DNA of 64,000 bases from Trogon surrucura. Its lineage: Eukaryota > Chordata > Aves > Trogoniformes > Trogonidae. Positions within the stretch are counted from its first letter, which is position 1. The number at the start of each line of letters is the position of its first letter. Below, piece after piece: positions 1 to 11,808 of the stretch. Where the stretch lies: assembly GCA_020746105.1 (NCBI GenBank), contig CM036618.1, forward strand, positions 125,417,191 through 125,481,190, written 5' to 3'. The notes beneath the pieces were generated by a model. That model had not been told where the DNA came from, did no database searches, and was given only the letters and a program-made list of their open reading frames with translations. Both the position numbers and the translations under genes were made by a program.

Positions 1-2233
1 GTCCCAGCAGCCTTTCAACCTCTAGTATTTTCTATGCCCTAATGTCATACTCCATGGTATGGCAACAAACTCTCCCAGTGTTTCAGTTACTGTGAACAAA
101 ACACACACAAGAATAATGCTGTTGTATGGACACTGGGACATCACACAGAGCTCAGAGGAGACGCAGGGTCAAGTGCTGTGCACTATGATCACAGTCAGCT
201 AACCCGCCTTGCCCTTAGGGGCAGAATACCTATCTGTCCCTGCTTTATTCAGCGGGGATAGACACAGAACTAGAAGATGGAAGAGAACAGAAGGGAGTAA
301 TACTAGAATTATTACCCATGATCCAGGGCAGTGAAATAGGTTGGTAGTGGAGATTAGCAATACTCATTTCAACTTTTCCAAGACTGACGAGTTTCTTTGT
401 AGGACAGAAATCTGCAGAACATATTGTGGTAGAGCCAGGCAAAATTTTTACTGGAAATTCCAGTCCTTGGGCAGGCTCTCCGCTCCTACTGATAGTGTGA
501 GCAGAGTACCAAGGACTGTGGGAACATCTGGTGTCCTGACAAAGTTCCCAGGACTGTTTAATGATGTGATGGTGTAATTGTAATAATTAACACTGAACGG
601 ACAGAATATTACTGAGTTTTCATAAGTATACAGACACACAAGTAACTTGCCAACTTCACTAAATTATGAAACAGACTTACTCAAGAAGTAAAACCAGAAT
701 AAATAACAGGATATTATCCTGGACACCCATTCTGCCAATGACAACAGCGCAGCTTTTATAGACTCTTTATACATCCAGCACAGGCTCAACTTCAGAGCTC
801 TTTTTAGGCAGAATTTCTGTTCACTCTCATTATGGGCAATAATGCAGAAAATGAAGACATGTTCTTTGTTATTATTTTTTCATTAATTCCCAGAAATATC
901 TTTCTTTATTCTAAAGTTCCAGTGATTTTCCCAACCAGATTATACTTCTTAGGTATGTAAATTTGTTAAAATAGAAAATATCTGACATCATTTAAATTGA
1001 GGAGGAAAAGAAGATTTATGAACTGACAATGTAAAGGCCCTTTCCTGAAGAAAAAAAGCATTTATTTTTTTTTAAACACAGTGTCTCCTCCACTTCCCAA
1101 GTTAAAGAGAATAGATGTTGCACAGTAAAAGAAGGTAATGAAAAGTCTGAATTGCCCAAGTAGGTGTTAGTCCAGGGTGAAATACAGGAAAATGTATTCC
1201 TGGGCGGCAGGTTGTGTACAGGGACATTGTCCGAATAGAAAATTTGTCATATATCATCATTACTGACATCACATCTTAAGTTTATCAGAATATTAGGCTT
1301 TTTTTTTATGATCTTATTTATGCTAGTATTGACAGAAATAGTTCTTTCAATACAAAGGATTTTTGAGTGGAGAATCATTGCTTTAAGTTAGAATCTGTCA
1401 ATAGTTGAATAGGACATTATTGCATTCCAAGTTGGAAGGCGCTGCCTTCTATAAGGTCATCACTGCTAATGGAGAAATTTCATTATAGTAATTACCAGAC
1501 CAACACTTCTTTTTTGTGGGTTTTTTTTTCAAGTGAAAACAATCTCTGCCTTATGAATAGCAATAGTGTTGCTGTTGATAGTGACAGAAAACTGCGCCAT
1601 AAATTAACAATTTCTTCATTACTGCAAACTGAATACCATTCCTGTCACTTACATGACTGTTATAGAACACATGAGCAAGCAAACAATAATTTGGGGCAAG
1701 AAAATCTAAATATAAAGATGACTTGAGTTTCTGCAGAGAAAGGCAAAATAACTTATGTAAATATTTTTGGAAAGAGATGTTTTAGCTGAACGTAAAAAGA
1801 CAGAAAATACATTTTTGTTATAAGATTTCAGTTCTTCCCCACAGCCCTCTGCTTCTCTCTTGGCCAAGAAAATCTAGTCTAGTGTAAATCTAATACATTC
1901 AAAGGGGCTGTGGACTCTAACCAATTTTGGTTTAATTTTATAGTGTTCTCAAGCTATCTTTGTTATAAATAATAGGTAATGTACATAAAGAGCATCCCTT
2001 TGGATGTGTTTATGAGGGTTTATTCTGTTCCACAGAAGTCAGTTAAGAGCTTTTCGACTGATTTCAGGGCATGCAGCCTTAAACTGGATCATACAGAAGA
2101 CTTCTAAATATTTTTTCACTTTTAAACTACAGAAGTAAAGTAATAGTACTGCTGTTCAAGTATTTTAGGATTCAGTCCTATAAGGAATGATTCCTTTGAA
2201 TGTTATTTTCTGTGTTGCTCATTACTTTCTAGG
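1..2233. other. Non-coding flank, nothing recognised
   Basis: AT-rich sequence with short T-runs (for example around 1065-1075 and 1296-1307). Open frames are under 90 codons on both strands, low in complexity and lack family motifs. No tRNA, retroelement tail or splice-flanked exon was recognised. Confidence 0.6.
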
Positions 2234-2983
2234 ATGGGTCAGGCCAATCCTAGGCACAAATACAAACTGGGCACAGAGTGGGCTGAGAGTAGCCCTGAAG
2301 AGAAGGACTTGGGGGTGTTGATAGACGAGAAGCTCAACATGAGCCGGCAGTGCGCTCATGCAGCCCAGAAGGCCAACTGCATCCTGGGATGTATCAGGAG
2401 AAGCGTAGCCAGCAGGTCAAGAGAGGTGATTCTCCCCCTTTACTCTGCTCTTGTGAGACCCCACCTCGAATACTGTGTCCAGTTCTGGTGTCCCCGCCAC
2501 AAGAGGGACATAGAAGCATTGGAGCATGTTCAGAGGAGGCCACAAAGATGATCCAGGGGCTGGAGCACCTCTGCTACAAGGACAGGCTGCGGGAGCTGGG
2601 ATTGTTCAGTCTTGAAAAGAGAAGACTTCGGAGGGACCTAATAGCTGCCTTCCAATACCTGAAGGGATCCTACAGGAAGGCTGGGGAGGGACTTTTTACA
2701 AGAGTGTCCACTGAGAGGCCAAGGGGAAATGGGTTTAAGTTGAAGGAGAACAGATTTAGATTAGATTTTAGGAAGAAATTCTTCAGTACGAGGGTGGCAA
2801 GACTTTGGAATAAATTACCCAGAGATGTTGTGGCTGCCCCCTCCCTGGAGGTGTCCAAGGCCAAGTTGGACAGAGCCTTGAGTAGCCTGATCTAGTAGAG
2901 AGGCGTCCCTGCCCATGACAGGGAGGTTGGATTAGATGATCTCTGAGGTCCCTTCCAGCCTAGGCCATTCTGTGATTCTATGA
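2234..2983 (+). mobile_element. 5'-truncated CR1 LINE (ORF2 C-terminus plus 3' UTR)
   Basis: This is the 3' end of a CR1 non-LTR retrotransposon. It starts inside ORF2 at the stretch encoding '[12 protein letters not shown]', continues through the conserved '[12 protein letters not shown]' and '[12 protein letters not shown]' blocks, and ends in a 3' UTR whose last bases are the CR1 tail (TTCTGTGATTCTATGA). The frame is broken once: 2234-2551 ends in 'VQRRPQR' and a stop, and the remainder ('[14 protein letters not shown]' to 'DRALSSLI', stop at 2895) resumes in another frame. The break fits loss of one G from the usual GGGCC at the 'RRATKM' site. It is almost the same, by eye, as the 3' part of the large CR1 at 8.2-12.5 kb, so both belong to one young subfamily. 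5' truncation is typical of LINE target-primed insertion. Confidence 0.95.
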
Positions 2984-5299
2984 ACTGTCTGTCTAGAAGA
3001 TTCCTACCACTGATTTGAGAATGCAATTAATATAAAAACCTGAAAGGAAATTTTATTGTAGAATTTACCTCTTCAGTGCAATGGAGTTGTTGTCACATGC
3101 CAGTTAATTGTAACTGTTAAATAGTCTCTCTTTATTCTGCATATTTACCCACAAGAAACTTGTGCAGATACAGATATCAAAGATCTTATGTCAACTGCAG
3201 AAATTTGTTTTCAATTTTAAATATGCATTGCAAAATAATAGGTGTATTGGAATTATAAGAAATGTCTTATGTTTCATTTATCTAATGCATTTAATAAAAT
3301 ATTTGGAAGTAATTAGTAACTGAGAGTTTTTAATATACTGTTTTGTTACTAATTGTCAGTATTGATCCCTATCACCTACTACTAAAAAGTAGGTTGACTA
3401 ATTTTAGTCCACATGAAATTGCAGTTTAGAACTGGAAGCATATCAAGAAGTTACGTGTTGTTATGGGGAGAAAATATATTTCCTTGTAGGCTTGTTAAAT
3501 GTACACAATAATGGAGCTTAGTTTACATATCTTACTCCACATAGATATTTTTATAGCCTGCTGTGATTTGTTTAAATTGTACCCACAATAATGTTATTTA
3601 TCAAGATCCTTTTAATAATTAGAATAATTCAGATTTAATTATGAACTTTTTTTTCTTTAATCCAGTCTTTCTTTTGCCTTAGGTATCTGTTGCTTTAAAT
3701 TTTCTGAGATTCAAGTACTGTATGGCCAAGCTGTATTTCCAAGTCTTTCCTGTGTTTTGTGTTATTTGGGCTGGTTTTGTCTAACACAGTCAAGGATGTC
3801 AGAATGTGCTCTGTCCGTTAGTTTGGCAACTGCACAGAAGGCCACCATTTGAGAGCTGGTCTGTGCCAGGGTCAGTGGAGTTCAGGTGTGCTGCCGAGAG
3901 AATGTTTTCTTGTAGAATGGGGAGAAGAGATTTATGATGATCTGTTCCATGGACTGGTGAAGGTAAAAGAAAGTTCCTGCTGCACACCTACACTCGGTAG
4001 GCTGATGTATCTCTCAAAAGAGACTGCCATTTACCTGCTCTTAAACCTAAAGCATTTCCAGCACCTAGATGTTTCAGGGAAATGGGGCAAGTGGTGTTTC
4101 CTGGAGAAGGTAAAAAAATAGCTTCCAGAGGGTACAGAAGAGCTTCAAAATCCAGAGGGAATTAGATGCTAGGAAACAAGAATATCCCAAAGTGGATAAA
4201 GCTGTGTGCTAAATCCCACTGTCTGCCTCAGCTCTCCTATAAGCACAACTAAAAGTAGCTGGACAAGCTAATATTTTCTATCAATGTCATGCTCGTGAAA
4301 ATGAGAGATTAACAACAGCAAAAATGAGAGATTAATTATCATTAACAATGTGATGACCCCTCACATCACCATGCATGGAGATGCACAAAAAATACTGCAA
4401 AACAGAAAATCTTGATGACAAGTGGATTGCAAGAGGCCACAAAAAAATGCAAGCTTTACTACTGCAATTACCTTGATTTCTTCTGGAAAAACAGGACATG
4501 TGCAGAAAAAAACACCTCTCCAAAGAAACTTCTTACACATGTGAAAGAACATTGTCTTTCAGATAAAGTTTTGAGGACTCTGTCAGTACAAGCTTGTAAT
4601 TGAGAACTTCAGCCTCTGGTTTACTTGTATAATCTTCATTGTTTTAAATTTGTCCAATGCTTAATGTAAGTTCAAGTCCCACTGACAAATCAAATGTGCT
4701 CTTATTTTTTCAGATTATTTAATACTGAAAAAAGTGCATATGAAGACAATTCTTTTGAGTCTCTGCTGCACAAGAGAAATTTAAGATCTTAAGACTTAGA
4801 ATTTTTCTCCTGCTAACCTGCAGGCTGTGACAGTCTTGATCAAGCACCAGAGAGCAGACAAATATTAACCAGTGCAAAATAAAGACTGGTAAGAGACAGC
4901 CTAAAACTTTGTCTTTTGCAGTCTGAAATACAAAATATTATTTTAAGTCTCACACACAGCTCTGCAGCAAACTTCTGTCCCTTTGTAATGTTCATAAGAT
5001 CCTATTACATGGCTATGTCTGAACAAAAAATTGCACAGTATGTGGAAATTAATGGTAATTGTGATGTGTGTCCAGGTTAGTTAGGCAACTAGAGTTAATT
5101 TAATGTGTAACTTTAGGTAGGGTTTAACTTTTATGTTTTATTCTCAGAAATTCTAGTTACTCTAACCTCTATGCCTTAGTCATATACTTAATCAAAAGTA
5201 GTCTTATATCCAGCCACAGACTACTTACAGCATACCAGATACACTGTCCTGTGGTTGGTACTGTCAAATAAATTTAGTCATTTGGAAAAGAGCATTCAG
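2984..5299. other. Non-coding flank, nothing recognised
   Basis: AT-rich unique-looking sequence. The open frames (up to 90 codons, such as 3849-4121) have no family motif. A short direct duplication of 'AAAATGAGAGATTAA' lies near 4300-4335. Nothing else was identified. Confidence 0.55.
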
Positions 5300-6345
5300 G
5301 AGGGTGGTAAACTTTCCGGATAGTAAAGAATTATTTAGGTTAATCAGCACTACAGAACACTGCAAATGTTCAGTGAGACCTAACAAGCCTGCACAATGGC
5401 AGCCAAATTCAGCATTGACAAATATGAAAATACATATTGGAAGGAACAGATTGAATTGCTCATGCACATTGCTGGTTTCTAAATTAACTGTAACAATTTG
5501 GGAAAAAGACCTGGGGGTCACTGCGGGCAGCTCAATTAAACATCTGATCAATGAGCAGTGGAGGTTAAAAAAGCAAATACAATGTGAGAATGTATAAAGA
5601 ATGGGATGGAAAACAATGACAATATTGTAATTGTGCAATTATAGACATTGTTGGCACACTTTCTCTGAATACAGTATTCATTTCTGGTCATGCCATCTTA
5701 AAACACATAGTGGAAACAGAAGAAGTCCAAAGTTAGGCAAGAGAAGCAAACAGAGACAAGGAGAAACTTCCATATTGAGAGATTTAAAAGATGACAACTG
5801 TTCACTTCGAAGAGGAAATTAATAAGTGGGGACATGATAGAGAGTTATAAAATAATTAATAGTATGGAGAAGGTCATTTAGGTGCTCCTATTTACTCTTC
5901 CCCATAATGTAAGAACAAAGTGGCATCCATTAAATTGAGAAGAAACAAATTTATAACTGATAAAAAGAAATACTTTTTTACACAATGCGTAATTAGCCTG
6001 TTGAACTCACTGCAACAAGCTATCATTATGCCCAAGAGCTTAGTAGGATTCAAAAAGGATTATACACTTATTTGGATAATGAGTGCGCCCAGGGATACCT
6101 TAGATAGGATAAAAATGGTTGGGGGTGGAGATGTATGAACCCTCATGCTTCAGGGCATAAACCAATCATTAGCTGTCTGGGATTAGGAAGAAACTTCCCC
6201 TATGAGCAAATTATTCAATAATTGTCCATTAAGGGTTTTCGTGCAAATTCCACTGAAGCATCTGGTCCTGGCCATTTACTGTCGAGACAGGGCATCGGAC
6301 CGCTGATGTGATCCAGTCTGGTATGTCCTATTTACATTGCCCAAA
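5300..6345 (+). mobile_element. Ancient CR1/L3-like LINE relic
   Basis: The translated frame 5304-5597 shows CR1 ORF2 blocks in the right order: 'LFRLIST' (just after the RT active-site motif in intact copies), 'IHIGRNRLNCSCTLLVSKL' and 'EKDLGVTAGSS'. The next frame (5631 onward) holds 'EYSIHFWSCHLK', matching the usual '[15 protein letters not shown]' block. Further on come 'RRNKFITDKKKYF' and a 3' UTR ending near 'GATCCAGTCTGGTATG', a tail known from old amniote CR1/L3 elements. Many frameshifts and stops show it is a fossil, far older than the CR1 copies at 2.2 and 8.2 kb. Boundaries are approximate. Confidence 0.85.
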
Positions 6346-8164
6346 TTGACGTATGAATTTGCCCTGAGCCCAAGAAAGCCACCTCTGTACCAAAAGGGAT
6401 AGTTCAGTCTGTTCTGTGACCTCCTCACTGCATGGCAGTTACTGAATATTTATTTATGTATTTATTTGTGATATAGTCAGGACATCATGAAATTTCTTCC
6501 TTCAGAAAGGACAGATTTTTCATTTTAAATGCATGCATGGCTTGTGCTCAACTGTCTAATGCTAATTATCTCTCAAAGTTTTGTAAAGCCTTTTGTGAGA
6601 TTCGCTGACAGTCAAAAGAGCACGTGATTCTACTGAAGTATTATTATTATCTGTTTGGGTTTTTATTTTGTTCCTTTTTATAGTTCACTTGACAGATTTT
6701 TCTCCTTCTTCCACTTTCTCCACAAGTGGGAAAAACGTCATGATACAAAGTCTTAAAGAAACTACTCCAGTCTTCTATTGCACTAGTTCTAGAGCAATCT
6801 AGGTTACATTCTCCAGTAAAGGTACATCAGTTTACCTGTCCTGGAAAATCAGTGAGGTATGTGCCTGGAACTCGCTTCTACACACTTGTTTATCAACGGA
6901 TAAAGATCCAGTCAGGTGATACGATCACCAACTGCAACCTAAAGTGCCTTTTTTTGGTATATTTAGTTGTCAGGACACAATTTCATTATTAGTTTTTACA
7001 GTACTGTGACCTGACAATGTTGAAAGCAAAAGATTAACAATGCTTCAAAGACAGACTGTTTGTGGAGAAAGGAGTCAACAGTGCATAAAATAAAACAAGG
7101 TAGATTAATTTGAGGGAGTAAATTCTTAAACTCAATGGAAAAAGAACTTTAAAACGTGTATTTGTTTCATTATGCTGCATAAAAATCATCCTTAAACTAC
7201 ACAATTAGAATACTGTTTTCCACACAAGAACTATGTAAATGTATTTAAATCCAGTTTATGGAAAACAGACATAACAGCTACTTGTAATGGTGAAATAGCT
7301 TTTATGTTTTAAAACCAAGAGAATGTTTAAAAGTTTTATAAGCTTGCTTAGAGTTTTAAAAACTGGGAATAATGTTTTCATACAAAAAAAATGTTTTCTT
7401 CATATATAACTTCTTAGTGTGCAGTATTTGTGTGTGTATTTTAATGATAAATTTTCCTTAAATAATAATAGCAACTAATCCCATTTTGAAACTTTAGGAG
7501 CCCTTAGGAGATATATCCAGTGTTTATCAATCTCCAAGTAGAGATGCAATTTCAGATGGAATATAATAGAGAAAATGAATTATGAAGTTAAATGCAAGGA
7601 TCAGCACTTCCATAAAGCCTCATGAATAATGACGACTAAGTTGGAAGCATAGTTTTAAAACCGTACTCAGGGAGACGAACCAGACTGAGTTAACAAGTAG
7701 TTTGCAAGATTAATGCTAGAAACTTTGGAAATCTTTAGTTTTAATTTAGCCCAAATTAGCAGTGACCAAAAGGACTTACTCTGTAACAACTCTGTCAGTG
7801 GCCTAGATGAAGTGAGTTTTCTAGTTTTAGTCCAATTTCCATCACCAAAGTATTCACACCGGAGAAGTTCTTGTTCTGAGTGACACTAGTTAGCACCCTT
7901 GTGGGCAAGTCTCAAATAACTACAGATTGACTGGACACAGAGAATGAACAATGCTGCCAGCCCCATGTGGGGTTCCTCTGGGTCATGCTGGAGGCTCTGC
8001 TTGCTGCCTATGCTCTGTCAGTTTACAGATAACTGGAGGTCATCAGCCCCTAGGGATGCCAGTCAGAGCCTTTTCTGAGTGTAGATTTCACATTTACAGC
8101 TGTTTCCCGGCTCCTAAAAACCCTAAACTGTTGGAGGACTTTCAAAGGCCATGAGAAAAACTGT
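6346..8164. other. Non-coding flank, nothing recognised
   Basis: AT-rich sequence without a recognisable gene or repeat. The last 200 bases (about 7950-8164) are richer in GC and could include part of the 5' UTR of the CR1 that follows, but I could not set that boundary. Confidence 0.5.
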
Positions 8165-8193
8165 GGGCACCCAGACAGAGGCCCCACGTAAGC

Positions 8194-9192
8194 ATGCGGG
8201 TGTTCAGGCCTCGGGCTGCAGAGTGCCAGAGCCTGGCACTTGCCATGGAGGGTAGCGGAGATGACACCTGTGTCAGATGTGACCAGGTGAATGATCTGCT
8301 CAGCCTGGTGGCTGAGCTGAAGGAGGAAGTAAAAAGGCTGAGGAGTATCAGGAAGTCTGAGAGAGAGATAGATTGGTGGAGCCACTTCCTGAATGGTGAG
8401 CAACAAACTCCACAAGAAGCAGAAAATCCCCTCCCCTCTGGCCATCAGGCAAAAAGGAGGGACCTAAAGGATGGGGAGGAGTGGAAGCAGGTGCCTGCCA
8501 GGAGAGGAAGGAAAATCCCTGCCCGGCCTCCCTCACCTGCGCGGTTGCCCCTGCGAAACAGGTCTGGGGCTCTAGACAATGAGAGCCAGGCAAAGGAAGA
8601 GACGGGTGGAGGTTCACCCATAGGGCTATCTAGGGTGAATCACTCAGCCACACGCATTAGGACTTCTTTGTCAAAGAAAAGAAGGAGGGTAATTGTAATT
8701 GGAGACTGCCTCCTGAGGGGAACAGAAGGCCCTATCTGCCGCCCAGACTCAGCCCACAGGGAAGTCTGCTGCCTCCCTGGGGCCCAGGTTGAGGATGTTA
8801 TTAAGCTTCCTGGTCTGGTTAAACCCTCTGATTATTACTTGCTTCTGGTTATGCAGATCGGTAATGATGAGATAATAGAGAGACAGCCAGAAGCAATCAA
8901 AAGGGACTTTAGGGCACTGGGACTGCTTGCAGGATCAGGTGCACAGGTTGTGTTTGCTTCTATTCCTTCAATTACGAGGAAAAATAGTGGAAGGTTTGAC
9001 AAAGTGCAGCAGATTAATACTTAGCTAAAAGGGTGGTGCCAACAGTCTAGCTTTGGGTTTTTTAATCATGGGGAGATCTACACGGCACCTGGTCTACTAA
9101 AACCAGAAGGGGTTCAAATGATGCAAAGGGGAGAAAGGATCCTTGGTCATGAGCTGGCAGGACTCATAGAGCATTCTTTAAACAAGATATGA
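8194..9192 (+). pseudogene. CR1 ORF1 protein (coiled coil plus SGNH-hydrolase-like domain), broken
   Basis: CR1 ORF1 encodes an RNA-binding/chaperone-type protein with an esterase-like (SGNH) domain. Here a CxxC start ('CVRCDQVNDLL', residues about 28-38) leads into a heptad-like coiled coil ('LSLVAELKEEVKRLRS'), then a basic proline-rich linker, then the hydrolase block ('VIVIGDCLLRGTEGPICRPD', from about residue 167). The nucleophile motif usually reads GDS; here codon 172 (8707-8709) is Cys. The later 'GTND' block reads 'QIGNDEI', so a key position is missing. TAG at 9022-9024 replaces the Trp of the usual 'INTWLKGW'; the frame then stays open to TGA at 9190-9192. The true start could be the ATG at 8194 or the in-frame one at 8245. 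Confidence 0.88.
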
Positions 9193-9342
9193 AAGGGGAA
9201 GGGGTGGTAGCCGGATCAAATGAAAATGACCCTGGGATACACATAGTGACATCAGAAGCAGAGTCACTAGCACAGGTGAAGTACAATTGTACTTTATTGG
9301 GGGCTCCAGGCACCTTATCAGGGGCCAAAGTCAGATGCCTTT

Positions 9343-9494
9343 ATAGATTCTTTACAGATTCTCCTGCCTTTATAGGGTTCCTGTGTGGCATAGTCTAGGC
9401 ATTCCTGCTCTGGCAGGGGGATTGGACTTGATGATCTTTCGAGGTCCCTTCCAATCCCTAACATTCTATGATTCTATGATTCTATGATTCTATG
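9343..9494 (+). mobile_element. Nested CR1 3' tail inserted into CR1 ORF2
   Basis: ORF2 should run 'KVRCLYTNARS', but after the CLY codons there is about 150 bp of foreign DNA before the NARS codons resume at 9495. From about 9376 this is a CR1 3' end ('CTCTGGCAGGGGGATTGG' onward) finishing in four copies of ATTCTATG (9463-9494). The first 30 bases contain a 10-bp repeat: GCCTTTATAG at 9337-9346 and again at 9366-9375, probably filler copied at the 5' junction during insertion. The subfamily differs from its host CR1. Confidence 0.88.
9463..9494 (+). repeat. ATTCTATG octamer tail, four copies
   Basis: This is the characteristic 8-bp microsatellite that ends CR1 elements, here in four perfect copies. 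It fixes the orientation and the 3' end of the nested CR1 fragment. Confidence 0.95.
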
Positions 9495-11680
9495 AATGCC
9501 CGCAGCTTGGCCAGTAAACAAGAGGAGCTGGAGATGCTCGTGAGTCTGCAGCGCTATGACCTGATCAGCATCACAGAGACATGGTGGAATGACTCATGTG
9601 ATTGGTGTGTTGGACTAGAAGGGTATAAAATGTTCACGAAGGACAGGCAGGGAAAATGAGGAGGAGGTGTTGCCCTCTATGTCAGTGAGAAGCTAGAATG
9701 CATGGAGCTCCACCTGGCAAGTGATGATGAAAGAACCGAGTGCCTGTGGACCAGGGTCAAAGGAAGGGTAGGAGACTTTACAGCGGGGGTGTGCTACAGA
9801 CCACGCAATCAGGAGGACCAAGTGGATGAGGCTCTTCATAAGCAGATAGGTGTTGGTGCTCGTTCACAAGCCCTGGTCCTCATGGGGGATTTTAACCACC
9901 CCGACATCAGTTGGAAAAACAACACGTCAGGGAACAAGCAATCCAGGAGATTCCTGGAATGCATTGATGATAACTTCCTTCTCCAAGTGATAGAGGAACC
10001 AGCGAGGAGAAGTGCCATGTTAGACCTCATTCTCGTCAACAGGGAAGGGCTGGTGGGTAATGTTAAACTCGTGGGTAGCCTTGGCTGCAGTGACCATGAG
10101 ATGGTGGAATCTGAGATCCTAAGGGCAGCTAAGAGGGGAAAGCTTAGCAAGCTTGAAACCTTTGATTTCAGGAGAGCTGGCTTTCACCTCTTTAGGAACA
10201 TCCTTGCTAGTGTCCCATGGGATAAAGCCCTGGAGGGACTGGGAGCCCAAGAAAGCTGGTCGACTTTCAAGGATCATCTCCTCCAAGCTCAAAGGCGTTG
10301 CATCCCTAAAAGGAAGAAAGCAGGAAAAACCACCAGGAGAGATATATGGATAAACAGAGAACTCCTGGTGAAAATCGAATACAAAACAGGAACTCACAAA
10401 GCATGGAAGCAGGGACTGGTAACCTGGGATGATTACAAGGGAGTTGCTCGTGTAATCAGAGACCAGGTTAGAAAAGCTAAGGCCCTGACAGAGTCAAATC
10501 TGGCCAACGATATTAGAAATAACAGAAAAGGATTTTATAGGTATGTAAGAGAAAAAAGAAAAATGAGAGAGAATGTGGGGCCTCTCCAGAATGCTACAGG
10601 TGACCTGGTTACCGAGGATGTGGAGAAGGCTGAAGTATTCAACAACTTCTTTGCCTCAGTCTTCACTGGCAGCCACTCGAACTACACCACCCATATCACA
10701 GAGGGTGCTGGCTGGGTCTGGGAGAATGAAGAACCACCGAGGGTAGGAGCAGATCAGGTCTGGGAACACCTAGAGAACCTGAAGGTGCACAAGTCCATGA
10801 GACCTGATAAGATACATCCACGGGTCCTGAAGGAACTGGCGACTGAAGTTGCCAGGCCACTAGCCATCATATTTGAGAGGTCCTGGCAGTCTGATGAGGT
10901 TCCCACAGATTGGAAAAGGGGGAACATAACCTCCATCTTTAAAAACGGAACCAAAGACAACCCGGGGAACTACAGACCAGTCAGCCTTACCTCTGTGCCA
11001 GGCAAAATCATGGAACAGATTCTCCTGGTAACTGTACTAAGGCACATAAAAGATAATCAAGTGGTTGGTGACAGCCAACATGGCTTCACCAAGGGCAAGT
11101 CATGCCTGACTAATTTAGTGGCCTTCTACAATAAAGCTACAGCGCTGGCTGACATGGGAAAAGCAACAGATGTCATTTTCCTGGACTTGTGCAAGGCGTT
11201 TGACACTGTTCCACGTGACATCCTTGTCTCTAGAATGGAGAGACACGGATTTGACAGATGGACCACTCGGTGGATAAAGAACTGGCTGGATGGTCGCACT
11301 CAAAGAGTTGTGGTCAATGGCTCAAAGTCCACATGGAGACCAGTGACAAGCGGGGTTCCTCAGGGGTCTGTTCTGGGTCCAGCGCTGTTCAACATCTTTG
11401 TCAGCGACATGGACAATGGCATTGAGTGCACCCTCAGCAAGTTTGCCGACAACACCAAACTGTGTGGTGCTGTGGACTCACTTGAGGGAAGAGATGCCAT
11501 CCAGAGGGACTTTGACAGGCTTGAGAAATGGGCCAGTGCAAACTGCATGAGCTTCAACAAGTCAAAATGCAAGGTCCTTCACCTGGGTCGGTCCAATCCT
11601 AGGCACAAATACAAACTGAGCACAGAGTGGGTTGAGAGTAGCCCTGAAGAGAAGGACTTGGGGGTGTTGATAGATGAGAA

Positions 11681-11808
11681 TCATAGAATCATAGAATGTT
11701 AGGGATTGGAAGGGACCTCGAAAGAGCATCAAGTCCAATCCCCCTGCCAGAGCAGGAATGCCTAGATTATGCTACACAGGAACGTGTCCAGGCAGGTCTT
11801 GAATGTCA
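11681..11808 (-). mobile_element. Nested CR1 3' tail, reverse orientation, inside ORF2
   Basis: The sequence opens with the reverse complement of the CR1 octamer tail (TCATAGAATCATAGAATG) and continues as a minus-strand CR1 3' UTR. The truncated copy at 2234-2983 shows the uninterrupted site: its ORF2 passes from 'LIDEKLNM' straight to the '[10 protein letters not shown]' block, while here about 128 bp lie between these blocks and roughly 10-18 host bases are lost. The last 100 bases are nearly the reverse complement of the nested piece at about 9378-9482, so the two belong to the same subfamily. Confidence 0.9.
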
